Source of the DNA: a bacterium
Lineage (GTDB): Bacteria; Electryoneota; RPQS01
Length of the DNA stretch: 64,000 bases
Direction: 5' to 3'
Assembly: GCA_023382385.1 (NCBI GenBank)
Contig: JAHDVH010000001.1
Location: 248,001-312,000, forward strand
The position numbers and the translations under genes are program-made. Positions 49,201-56,906 of the stretch are shown here, piece after piece (the stretch's first letter is position 1; every line of letters begins with the position of its first letter). A model generated the notes under the pieces. That model was not told the DNA's origin, made no database searches, and saw nothing but the letters and a program-made list of their open reading frames with translations.

Positions 49201-50159
49201 GCATATGGGCTTGCGTGACCGTGGTCACCAAGCAAACTGCCGTCAGCGTAGTCATAGCCCTTGAGACCTTCTGCGTAGAATAGAATTCGGTCACCGGAGT
49301 CCATTCTGCCATCTCCGCCATCTTCCACAAGGATTGCATTCTCTCGAAGAAGCGAGTCCGGAACGGACAACAATCCTGACGGGAGCATCCGACCACCATT
49401 ACCAAACACCTTGATTTGACTCGATGTGACGCCAATCACAGGAACACCTTGCTGCTGCAACCACTCCGCTGTCATGGCATGCAATCCAGCTTCCGTAACT
49501 CCAAGCTTGTAGAGCTGAAAATCTGGCCAAGATTCAGTATCATCGAGCCTGCTAACGGGTGACACAGGCAATCTCCACCAGCGGGTCGCGTTATCGCCAT
49601 TTAAGGTAAGTGCGCGCAGAAGTTTCTCTTCGCGCGGATATGGTCCTATCGGTACGGTCGCACCCTCAAAAATCACCTCTAAATCAAGAGATGTCAGGAT
49701 TTTGGTACTCCCCCCTTCGGTCTCGGCAACTCTCACAGCAATATGGGCGATCTGAAATCCGCGCCACGCTTCAACAGCGCGCAACGTGACGGCCGACTTT
49801 GGTGCTCTTTCGTCTTCATTTGCAGCAACCTCAGCGTCCGGTAACAGTATCTCTGAGACTTGGTACCTTATTCCCCGATTAACAATCCTCGGAGTTGTTC
49901 CGATCGGACACGCCACAAGCAGGACTTGAACAGGAATTAGTCTCCCGTTTTCCGGCATCCATTCCACGGACGTTATAAGCGATTCCAATCTTGTGTCTGG
50001 ACCTTTAGAACCCAGATCAAGATTGGGCGACCAAAGTGCTTGAAACCTTTCTGCGGTCGACTCAAGAACTACCGCTGACGATGCCAGAACCAAACTTGTA
50101 ACGCATGTTCCAAGCAGGTAGGCCAAAAGTCCAAGATATCTGTAAGATTGCTTCGTCAT
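46203..50159 (-). CDS. porU: PorU-like type IX sortase, peptidase C25 (gingipain) family
   Basis: From the ATG at 50159 the protein has 1318 residues. A signal peptide (~1-28) is followed by a long N-terminal beta region. The C25 domain shows the catalytic dyad: His812 in INYVGHGNERVW and Cys847 in VIVAGTCTWGGFDRP, as in PorU of Porphyromonas. The C-terminus has a FlgD-like/CTD domain (NWPNPMSDETYF...GVYFYRV). PorU cleaves the C-terminal signal of type IX substrates and attaches them to lipid. The frame is open for 15 more codons to an ATG at 50204, but these would encode the terminator hairpin. No good ribosome site is seen at either ATG. Intact dyad. Confidence 0.85.
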   Translation of the reverse strand: MTKQSYRYLGLLAYLLGTCVTSLVLASSAVVLESTAERFQALWSPNLDLGSKGPDTRLESLITSVEWMPENGRLIPVQVLLVACPIGTTPRIVNRGIRYQVSEILLPDAEVAANEDERAPKSAVTLRAVEAWRGFQIAHIAVRVAETEGGSTKILTSLDLEVIFEGATVPIGPYPREEKLLRALTLNGDNATRWWRLPVSPVSRLDDTESWPDFQLYKLGVTEAGLHAMTAEWLQQQGVPVIGVTSSQIKVFGNGGRMLPSGLLSVPDSLLRENAILVEDGGDGRMDSGDRILFYAEGLKGYDYADGSLLGDHGHASPYATENVYWVGVDPAGMPGLRMGTLPEFSSSSTQVSTITGRNYVDQDLYIYAAGSDQTNSGIIWYMATLDAQTERSFSINLEAANTGRGMLRLRMRGSGIGGGFDVRVNDQYVSQGVFSDPLVIQVPAGVFAAGNNVIRLTNRSASGQIHLNYIEVEYERAVQTSSGTIEIISPSGSDWYGYQVTGLDASSYLLDVSDPLMPRVRRGSSFSDSSQAGALRRYWATSPSRIRTPLFRGRKVFDAADYARLRSSQNEAGIIIVTYAAWYEELEPLLDMHAQYEEEPLRAVRVKLSDIFDEFSGGVYDPVAIRNFLRYAYLNWRGPAGQAEPPRYVLFVGDGDYDYRNLLSNTDDNWMPPWENGGVCTDDYYVDFDDSATLLDMISGRWPVQSAQEVRAIVEKTVEYALRPFYGAWKNTATFVADDEWKEGRCAEDFHTTDSENLINEVLPNYFTFRKIYGILYPFRQSSSTSQKPDATRDLLETINNGTLLINYVGHGNERVWTDEQMFVMDRDFPMIRNERVWPVIVAGTCTWGGFDRPNERCFPELLLGGRYVGSVACIAATRFTFVNQNQQLTEVFYEEVFRQGIDRRQSLGEALQLVKPLRSNNSLYHCLGNPVLRLATPEYYAYVDQRDDSLQAGALFTLSGYVSQSSGTLEANLKKLPTDRSLDEDVWTDFHGIVEARVFDSEDSAAYYFPLRTNCSVPSQIPYYYGLPGNAIFRGRSSIVNGRFNVTFRVPRDIQYGGENAKVSLYFYGKSESEQDSADGIGIEQPLRIASQAAVVTDSIPPQIEAWLENTSFRSGDQVSRTPRLIVRLSDESGINLSGEVGHRITVRIDDAQAEDITQFFNYDINSHIEGELVRTLGPFSDGPHQMTIEAWDSFNNLNLKRFDFVVGQSAEEGFAIRDVLNWPNPMSDETYFTYSLTQDGARDVRIRIYTMTGKQVDEIDGLGVRQLYNSNSNRPWHGRDREGRELANGVYFYRVIAQHERGFSAEATGKLVILR

Positions 50160-50164
50160 CTCGT

Positions 50165-50202
50165 AAAATAAAAAGCCGAACCGGGCGAGCTGCCCGTTCG
50201 GC
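50165..50202 (-). terminator. Intrinsic terminator directly before porU
   Basis: On the minus strand an 11-pair stem (GCCGAAC plus GGGC, loop AGCTC, one bulged G) is followed by TTTTTATTTT. The T run ends 5 bases before the porU ATG. It is a textbook terminator in an unusual place: between a promoter candidate and the gene it should serve. Confidence 0.8.
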
Positions 50203-50342
50203 ATATATAGCCATTAGCGGAGCGAGCGAACGCCAACGTTAGAGGAATAGGAATATCACACAAAAGATGACAAGGCCAACTTGGCCACGCCTATAGAAAC
50301 CTCTAACGAAGGATCATTACGCTCCAATCAAAATTTCGGAAA
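50165..50342 (-). ncRNA. Candidate structured small RNA or regulatory leader of porU
   Basis: A promoter candidate, a nested fold and an intrinsic terminator follow each other on the minus strand, giving a predicted RNA of ~178 bases. The stems are: GGAGCG/CGCTCC (50320-50325 with 50219-50224), an 11/12-base bubble, CGTTAGAGG/CCTCTAACG (50300-50308 with 50237-50245), ATAGG/CCTAT (50290-50294 with 50247-50251) and a GGCCA/TGGCC hairpin (50274-50286). The fold, with its central bubble, recalls 6S RNA in outline, but no 6S sequence is recognised and the core is short. It might instead be a riboswitch or attenuator for porU. No known riboswitch motif was recognised. Confidence 0.5.
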
Positions 50343-50348
50343 CTTCTA

Positions 50349-50377
50349 AATATAAGCACTTGCGTTGGTTTACGCAA
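50349..50377 (-). promoter_or_regulatory. Promoter of the small RNA / porU leader
   Basis: TTGCGT and TATATT on the minus strand are 17 bases apart, with both boxes identical to those of the tRNA-Arg promoter. TTGCGT is also one arm of a 6-base inverted repeat (50360-50377). In the remaining gap to the HD-GYP gene (50378-50480) I see no gene or clear terminator. Confidence 0.6.
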
Positions 50378-50480
50378 TACCCCTGTAAAAAATTCCCCAA
50401 CATCTAAAAGGCGACAAGATAAATTAAGATTATGTAAAAACAAACTCTTAGAGACCATACCACATACGGATAACTCTTGC

Positions 50481-51137
50481 TCAACCTGGTTGGCGAACGA
50501 AAATGCGTGAGTCGTGTAAATTGGGTCCCTCGGACTCTAATTCTTCAACAAGAGCATAAAAAGCGGCAGGCCTAAACTGCCTTCCGACTTCACTTTCCAT
50601 CCACCCGATGGCTTCTTCTGCTGTCAACGGCTCTCTGTAGGGACGCTCGTGACATAGCGCATCAAAAGCATCCGCTGCTGCTAATAGACTACTTTCAATC
50701 AGAATCTCATCCCCCCGTCTTCCCGCCGGATAGCCAGATCCATCATGTCTCTCGTGATGCTGGAGTATGATCTCCCGTGCACGTTCGAATTTGGTGAAAG
50801 GAATTAGAATTTCTGCACTTAAGGCAGGATGACGTGCAATCTCGCTTCGCTCGTGTTTGGTTAGTCTGCCGGACTTATTGAGCACGTGGTCTGGCAGCGC
50901 CAGCTTTCCGATGTCATGAAGAAGGCCAGCCAACAAGATGTTTTGTTGAGCATCGCTCGCCAGCCCCAATCTCGCGGAGGCTCGCCGCGCCAAGTCCCCA
51001 ACTCTCAAACTATGAAAGTATGTCGGCTCATCCCTGAACCTCAGTGCAGTTAATAAGGTCTGGAGCACAGCCCCCTCTGCTGCACTGAGGCCTGCCGCCG
51101 CAATAATGATTGGAAAAGCGGGTGTCTTTCGATTCAT
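50481..51137 (-). CDS. HD-GYP domain protein
   Basis: From the ATG at 51137 the protein has 218 residues; a TTG six codons up is open. It is a single HD-GYP domain: FHSLRVGDLARRASARLGL (~40-58), LLHDIGKLALPDHVLNK (~72-88), QHHERHDGSGYPAG (~130-143), and ADAFDALCHERPYR (~160). The HD pair, GYP and further metal histidines are intact. Such domains break down cyclic di-GMP or related dinucleotides. No receiver or sensor domain is attached. It starts 32 bases after the ABC ATPase gene ends, and ends the downstream run at the porU gap. Confidence 0.88.
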   Translation of the reverse strand: MNRKTPAFPIIIAAAGLSAAEGAVLQTLLTALRFRDEPTYFHSLRVGDLARRASARLGLASDAQQNILLAGLLHDIGKLALPDHVLNKSGRLTKHERSEIARHPALSAEILIPFTKFERAREIILQHHERHDGSGYPAGRRGDEILIESSLLAAADAFDALCHERPYREPLTAEEAIGWMESEVGRQFRPAAFYALVEELESEGPNLHDSRIFVRQPG

Positions 51138-51169
51138 TGCACCCGTCTTTCGCAAAGGTAGGGCCAGAT

Positions 51170-51934
51170 TCAGTTGAGAAAGACAGACGATTCCTCGCCG
51201 ATTGCACGAAGAAAGACAACTTCCAGGTGAGAACTATCATACCGCCGCTGCAGTTCCGCTACAGATCCTTGGTCTCTCACCTCTCCTCTATGGATCAGCA
51301 ATATTTCATCACACAACAACTCAGCTTCACGCATAACATGAGTCGAAAGCAATACACATTTGCCCTCTTCCCTGCTCTTCTTCATGAACTTCACAATTTG
51401 CGAAGCGGCCAGTATATCCAAACCACTTGTGGGTTCATCGAAGATCAGCACGGGGGGATCGTGCAGAATTGTCCGGGCTATGCTGACACGCTGCCTCTGT
51501 CCAGTAGACAACTTCTCGCACCGACGGTCAAGGAAGTCATCTAAGTCAAGCAATGCCGACACATTCTGAATTTTTTGTCGGGCTTCCGAACTCGAAAACC
51601 CATGCAGCGCGGCAAAGTACCTAAGCATTTCTTCAGCTGTCAGTCTTCCATACACTCCGGTCGAAGCAGAGAGGAATCCGATGGACCTGCGAACAGCCTG
51701 TGGTTCGCCAAGCAGATCTTTTCCAGCAACCTTAGCCGATCCCAAAGTGGGCTTCAGCATCGTCGCGAGCATGCGAAGTATGGTCGTCTTGCCTGCACCA
51801 TTGGTCCCAAGAACTCCAAATATGGTGCCGTAGCCAGCTTGAAATGAGACGTCCTTGCAACCAATTACGACCGAACCGGCGGCATCGCGGTACGTCTTCC
51901 CGAGGGACTCAACACGCACTGCACAATCAATCAC
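51170..51934 (-). CDS. ABC transporter ATP-binding protein (NatA-like)
   Basis: The 254-residue ATPase has Walker A GTNGAGKTT (~44-52), the signature KLSTGQRQRVSIAR (~140), Walker B LIFDEPTSGLD (~163) and the H-loop STHVMRE (~200). The layout with SIGFLSASTGVYGRLTAEEML resembles NatA/CcmA-type exporters. The partner permease expected directly downstream is missing; an HD-GYP gene follows. Substrate unknown. The start overlaps the GWxTD gene stop by 4 bases. Confidence 0.9.
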   Translation of the reverse strand: MIDCAVRVESLGKTYRDAAGSVVIGCKDVSFQAGYGTIFGVLGTNGAGKTTILRMLATMLKPTLGSAKVAGKDLLGEPQAVRRSIGFLSASTGVYGRLTAEEMLRYFAALHGFSSSEARQKIQNVSALLDLDDFLDRRCEKLSTGQRQRVSIARTILHDPPVLIFDEPTSGLDILAASQIVKFMKKSREEGKCVLLSTHVMREAELLCDEILLIHRGEVRDQGSVAELQRRYDSSHLEVVFLRAIGEESSVFLN

Positions 51935-53325
51935 CTGAGTCCTCGAGTCGAAGTATTCTTGTCGGGGATATTTTGCATCCAGTTTGGATTATAGATTTCT
52001 CCTCGCTTGGTAGAGTGAACGAGATCCAGGTCGCCGAATCCGGAACGATCGAAGAACACGAAGTAGACTCCACCTTCTATCCGATCGAAGTGCCAAATCT
52101 CGTGATCTGGGACTTGCGCCTCCGCATACCTGCGATCAATCACGTCAGGTTCACCGTACATGATTAGAACCCTGCCTCGATCTGTCCGCCATCCTTCGTT
52201 CTGTAAGAAGCTGTATCTTCTATTCGCTTCGGCCACTCGCGCGAAATACCGATTCGGCGCTTCTGCATCAGAAGGCTCACGATTCTTCCAGAAATCAATA
52301 AGAAAGGCTCGTTTACCTTCCGCATCCATGTTACGTACTCGCTTGTCATCCTGTCTGGTCAGCAGGTACTTCATCAGTGTGATGGCGCTATCAGGGTCAA
52401 TTCGATCGAGAATATTGCCGCTGCTCGCCAAAAGCAGACTTTGCATTTCCGGATCAAGCTGTGCATCGCGACCAACAGCCAGATCTTCTGGGCGATAGAC
52501 GTAGAATTTCCTTTTTGCTTTCCGATCCGGCATCCCAGGTTCCGAAACAACAATCTCCAACTGGTAAGTTCCTGTCCGCAGAGTGTACGCCGGAAAACCG
52601 TCAGTTATAACGGCCGAAGTACCTGGCTTCTTCAGTCTACGAACAGCGGGTTGCTTGGCCGGCTCGCCGGACTCCGCAAATAAGACTCGTCGTGTTATGG
52701 TCAGCGAATCGGCAAAGTTCGCATCCGCGCTCAAACCATAACACTCGAGATAGTAATACAGCATCGGCAGTTCACGACCATAGAATCCAGAAGGGTTGGG
52801 AACAAAATGCAGTCCAGTTCGGTAGAAAGCAGAGCTGGAATCCGTAAAACTCATTTCTGCACCCAACGCGATCCCTGACAATCCAAAAGCATCCCTTACT
52901 TCAGATACGTAAAATGTGCGCTTAACCTGATGGACACTTCGGGCAGCCTGTTGCAGCAGCGATATGTCAAGCTCATACTCACCTGGTCGCATAAAGTACC
53001 GAAAGGTGTACGGGAAGTATGATCCAGCATCTCGCTGAACTACTCCTCTTACGGCATCACGTGTGTCAATAGTATCTGACAGAAAGACGGCATTATCCAT
53101 AGCAAGGGATGACACTATCGAGAACTCCGCCACAAGGCTATCCTCTCCTACCTTGTTGTAGTAGAGAACATCACGCTCGACACCGACGTAGATTTCACAG
53201 TACGTTAGGCTGTCGTTGCCATAGAAGGTCACGATGTCAACTTCCACGCCAACGGCGTGTACCTCAAGCGCGCAAATCACATACACACAAGCGAACGTCG
53301 CTAACCTGTAACACATGCGCGGCAT
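51931..53325 (-). CDS. GWxTD domain protein
   Basis: The 464-residue protein has a signal peptide (~1-24) and beta-rich middle domains. Near 375-400 it has EGWRTDRGRVLIMYGEPD, the defining motif of the GWxTD family, followed by an aromatic region (EIWHFDRIEGGVYFVFFDRSG) also typical. The family is common in FCB and related phyla, usually exported, with unknown function. It follows smc by 5 bases and overlaps the ABC ATPase gene by 4. Confidence 0.87.
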   Translation of the reverse strand: MPRMCYRLATFACVYVICALEVHAVGVEVDIVTFYGNDSLTYCEIYVGVERDVLYYNKVGEDSLVAEFSIVSSLAMDNAVFLSDTIDTRDAVRGVVQRDAGSYFPYTFRYFMRPGEYELDISLLQQAARSVHQVKRTFYVSEVRDAFGLSGIALGAEMSFTDSSSAFYRTGLHFVPNPSGFYGRELPMLYYYLECYGLSADANFADSLTITRRVLFAESGEPAKQPAVRRLKKPGTSAVITDGFPAYTLRTGTYQLEIVVSEPGMPDRKAKRKFYVYRPEDLAVGRDAQLDPEMQSLLLASSGNILDRIDPDSAITLMKYLLTRQDDKRVRNMDAEGKRAFLIDFWKNREPSDAEAPNRYFARVAEANRRYSFLQNEGWRTDRGRVLIMYGEPDVIDRRYAEAQVPDHEIWHFDRIEGGVYFVFFDRSGFGDLDLVHSTKRGEIYNPNWMQNIPDKNTSTRGLR

Positions 53326-53330
53326 CCTTC

Positions 53331-56300
53331 TTAACCAGTCGCGACCGTTTCCGTGCGCGCAGTCTGTGCATCCGCCGGATTCAACAAACGCACAGAGACC
53401 AATTTTGAAACGCCCTCTTCCTGCATCGTGACGCCATAGAGGTTATCCGTCACTTCCATCGTTCTCTTATTGTGCGTAATCATAATGAACTGCGTATGAT
53501 CACTATGACGTCTAATCATGCGAGTGAAACGATCAATATTCGCATCATCTAGCGGCGCATCCACTTCGTCAAGCACGCAGAAAGGCGAAGGCTTGACTTG
53601 ATACAAAGAGAATAGAAGGGCAATCGCAGTCATAGTCTTCTCTCCGCCGGACATCAGCGACAACGACTTCAACCGCTTTCCAGACGGATTTGCCCACATT
53701 GTGATATCCGCCTCGAGCAGATCTTTTCCGCTCAATATTAAATCAGCCTCTCCGGCGGGGAAAAACTCAGAAAACAACGATTGAAAATTTCCGCGAACCG
53801 CTTCAAATGTGTGTAAGAACTTAGCTTCAGCTGTCTCATTGATCTTTCGAATCGTCTCTTCCAGAGTTGACTTCGCCTGGAGAAGTTCAGCGCGATTGCT
53901 CAGCATGTCATCCAGCCTCAGGGTCTCCCGCTCAAACTCCTCGACTGACAGCAAATTCACTTGGCCAAGATTCTCAATCTTCTTCCGTAACTCCGAAATC
54001 TTCTCTTCAGTAACTTCAAGTGACCTCAACTCATGCAAGTTCTCCGGAACTCGATCTTGAGAGAGGTCGAGATCAAAGTGCGATTTACTGTGGGAAGCCA
54101 AAGACTCCAACTCTCCCTCGTACTTCGCGATTGCAACTTCCAGCTTGCGTTGATTCTCTATCGCAAGCTCACGGTTCTCCCGCAACTTCTTCAACTGCTC
54201 CTCCATTGCGGACACTTCGCCGCGAGCAGCATCTTTTCCACGTTGTGCATCGTCGACCGCGCGAAACCGCGCATCACGCGCCTTGAAAAGTTCCCCTAAT
54301 TTCCGAGCGATATCCTGAAGCTGTGATTCGCATTCTCGAATGGTATTCGCTCCAGTCTCGGCGAGATCAGAACTGTTGGAGATTGATTCATGTTGTTCTC
54401 TTTCCGTCGACGTCAGTCGATTAGACTCCGCATCCAGAAGCTCCCGCCTGTGTCGAACTTTATCGAGAGCACGCATCGCCTCATGGTAACGATCACGTGA
54501 CGCACTATTCTCTTGGCGCGCCTGCCATACCCGTTCTGACAGTACTTCAATCTCCGTTTGGACACTTCCTCCTTCTCTTCGGCACTCCTCCAGGACTTCA
54601 AGAATTCGCGAAACCTCTTCACGAAGCCTTTCCTCAGCCTCCTCTGATTCCGAAATCAGGCTTAATGCAGCCTCCTCGCGCTGATTAAGCGAATGTACCA
54701 GCGTTTCCAATCGTAGCACTTCAGCATTCTCACGGTCTTTCAGCGTTCTCGCAAGCGAAACCTCGTCAGCAAACTCCTTTAGACGATTCTTCCATGCTTC
54801 AATCTCACCATTGATGACCAATATCTCCTCTTCAACCAGGCCACGCTCTTTAAGCGCAGAGTCTAACGTCTGATTCAGGATCTCCAACTGATGCGCCAGC
54901 CCAAGGTCATTCGGTGTATCAAGTTCCTCGGCACCTGTGAAACAACTTCCAGTCCAATCAAGCCACTCGCCATCGAGCGTAACAGCACGAGCATTGTGCT
55001 GCACGAGGAATGGCTGCAATTTGAGCGCCGTCGGGAAGCTATCCACGATTAAACACTTCTCAAGCAGCGCTTTGATTACATCAGAGCATTCCGAGACATT
55101 AACGAAACTGCCTGCCCACCCTATTGCCTGTGGGGGTATAATTGGCAGCTCATGATGGGTTACAAGATCCGCGATCACAAAACCGCACCGTCCAGCATCT
55201 CCTTGGACAATAGCTCCAACTGCCTCTTGTAACAACTGTGTATCTTTAACAACAAGGTGATAAGCGTAGTCACCCAATGCCGCGTGAATAGCCTTTGAGT
55301 ACCTCGCATCAACCACTGCGTGATCCGCAACCAGCAAGACGCTTGCGATTCTTTCACGCACTAACTTTATCGGCAAAGAAGCGCGCTGCCCACGCTGCTC
55401 CAATGTTCGCAAAAGACCTATGTGCGATTGAGTCGCATGTTCAATTCGCTTTAGCTCGTGCAGCTTCGATTCAAGTACCTTCAGCTTTTCACTTACAAGA
55501 AACCCGCCTTGCTCTACTTGTTCGTGATCATGAATCGCTGTGCGTAACTTCGCTTCACTTAATTTCAGAGTCTCCCTTGCTGCCGCCAATTTCCGCTCCA
55601 ACTCGGCTCGCTCCGCATGAACCTGATCCTGCGATTGAATTGCCGACTCACGTCTGCCCTTTTGGCGAGCAATATTCTCCAGATGCTTCGCACGTTCGTT
55701 CTCAAGCGTAGTCTGTGACTTGTTCAATGCGGCGAGTCGTGAATCAGCATCCTTGTAGGATGTCTCTGCGTCTCTCAGTGCTGCTTGACTAACGTCAAAC
55801 GAATTCTTTGATTCGTGACTTAGATGCGTCGCCTCAAGCAAAGCAATGTCGCAGTCAGAGATGTCTTTTGTCAAACCTTCTCGTCTTGCTTCCAGAGATG
55901 AAAGCTTATCCTTTGCGAGGATAATCTGTCGTTGCGCGCGTTCGAGAGAATCTCGAGCAGCAGCAAGCTTCGCCTCAGCCCCCGCCTTCTCGGCTTCCAA
56001 CATGGAGATTTCAGCAACTGCCTCCTGCAGTTCCTTGCGCAATTCACCTAAATGTTGATCACTCTCGAATTGTTCTAACCTCATCTTTTCAACTTGCGCT
56101 TCGAATCGTCGCAAGTGTCCAACACTATCCTCGGCACGGTTGCTTGCATCCGCCAATGCATGCTTCATCGGTGCGAGTTCGTCGACAATTCTGTAATACT
56201 CTGTGACCGCGAGGGCTCTTTCCGCCAGACTAAGTTCGTTTGCCAACTCCTGGTAGCGCTTCGCCTTGCTAACCTGACGTTTTAGCGAATTCACCTGACG

Positions 56301-56897
56301 TTCCACTTCAGCAATAATGTCTGCGAGCCGAAGTAGATCCTCGTCAGTCTGAGCAAGCTTTGCCAGCGCTTGGCGACGCCTTAGCTTATACTTTGCAATT
56401 CCAGATGCTTCCTCGAAGAGCTGGCGGCGTCCTTCACCTTCCTCCCGCAGAATATCCTCGATCATCTTTAGTTCAAGGATCGTATACGCATTCGGGCCGA
56501 GTCCGCTATCCTGGAGCATATCTGTAATGTCTCGCAGGCGGCAAACATTTCCATTGATCAGATACTCTGACGTACCATCCCGATGCAACTTTCTTGCTAT
56601 CTCGATTTGCGAGTACGGTAGATTAATCCTGCCGGAATCGTTGTCAAACTTAACACGAACTTCCGCCATATTCAATGGTTTTCGCTTCGCAGTACCATTG
56701 AAGATGACGTTCTCCATCCTCTCTCCGCGAAGTATTGATGAACGCTGCTCTCCCAAGACCCATCGAAGCGCGTCAACAACGTTTGACTTGCCGCAGCCGT
56801 TGGGTCCCACGACGCCAGTAACGCCAGGAGCGAATTGAATAGCCGTTTCTATGGCGAAAGACTTGAATCCTGAGATACTGAGAGAGATGAGCTGCAT
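53331..56897 (-). CDS. smc: Chromosome partition protein SMC
   Basis: The 1188-residue SMC compacts and segregates the chromosome with ScpA and ScpB. It has the N-terminal Walker A GPNGCGKSNVVDALRWVLGE (~32-51), two long coiled coils, a hinge (~520-650, with AVTLDGEWLDWTGSCFTG), and the C-terminal signature LSLMSGGEKTMTAIALLF and Walker B CVLDEVDAPLDDANIDRF (~1095-1130). The length is normal and the ATPase motifs intact. It lies 9 bases after gatB. Confidence 0.97.
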   Translation of the reverse strand: MQLISLSISGFKSFAIETAIQFAPGVTGVVGPNGCGKSNVVDALRWVLGEQRSSILRGERMENVIFNGTAKRKPLNMAEVRVKFDNDSGRINLPYSQIEIARKLHRDGTSEYLINGNVCRLRDITDMLQDSGLGPNAYTILELKMIEDILREEGEGRRQLFEEASGIAKYKLRRRQALAKLAQTDEDLLRLADIIAEVERQVNSLKRQVSKAKRYQELANELSLAERALAVTEYYRIVDELAPMKHALADASNRAEDSVGHLRRFEAQVEKMRLEQFESDQHLGELRKELQEAVAEISMLEAEKAGAEAKLAAARDSLERAQRQIILAKDKLSSLEARREGLTKDISDCDIALLEATHLSHESKNSFDVSQAALRDAETSYKDADSRLAALNKSQTTLENERAKHLENIARQKGRRESAIQSQDQVHAERAELERKLAAARETLKLSEAKLRTAIHDHEQVEQGGFLVSEKLKVLESKLHELKRIEHATQSHIGLLRTLEQRGQRASLPIKLVRERIASVLLVADHAVVDARYSKAIHAALGDYAYHLVVKDTQLLQEAVGAIVQGDAGRCGFVIADLVTHHELPIIPPQAIGWAGSFVNVSECSDVIKALLEKCLIVDSFPTALKLQPFLVQHNARAVTLDGEWLDWTGSCFTGAEELDTPNDLGLAHQLEILNQTLDSALKERGLVEEEILVINGEIEAWKNRLKEFADEVSLARTLKDRENAEVLRLETLVHSLNQREEAALSLISESEEAEERLREEVSRILEVLEECRREGGSVQTEIEVLSERVWQARQENSASRDRYHEAMRALDKVRHRRELLDAESNRLTSTEREQHESISNSSDLAETGANTIRECESQLQDIARKLGELFKARDARFRAVDDAQRGKDAARGEVSAMEEQLKKLRENRELAIENQRKLEVAIAKYEGELESLASHSKSHFDLDLSQDRVPENLHELRSLEVTEEKISELRKKIENLGQVNLLSVEEFERETLRLDDMLSNRAELLQAKSTLEETIRKINETAEAKFLHTFEAVRGNFQSLFSEFFPAGEADLILSGKDLLEADITMWANPSGKRLKSLSLMSGGEKTMTAIALLFSLYQVKPSPFCVLDEVDAPLDDANIDRFTRMIRRHSDHTQFIMITHNKRTMEVTDNLYGVTMQEEGVSKLVSVRLLNPADAQTARTETVATG

Positions 56898-56906
56898 TCG
56901 GTGTAA

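Noticed and set aside
50160-50204. PorU start at ATG 50204
   Set aside because: These codons form the terminator hairpin and T run; the ATG at 50159 gives a proper signal peptide.
50219-50325. Naming the structured RNA as 6S RNA, SRP RNA or a known riboswitch
   Set aside because: Only the general outline with a bubble recalls 6S; no conserved sequence of any of these families was recognised, so it is left unnamed.
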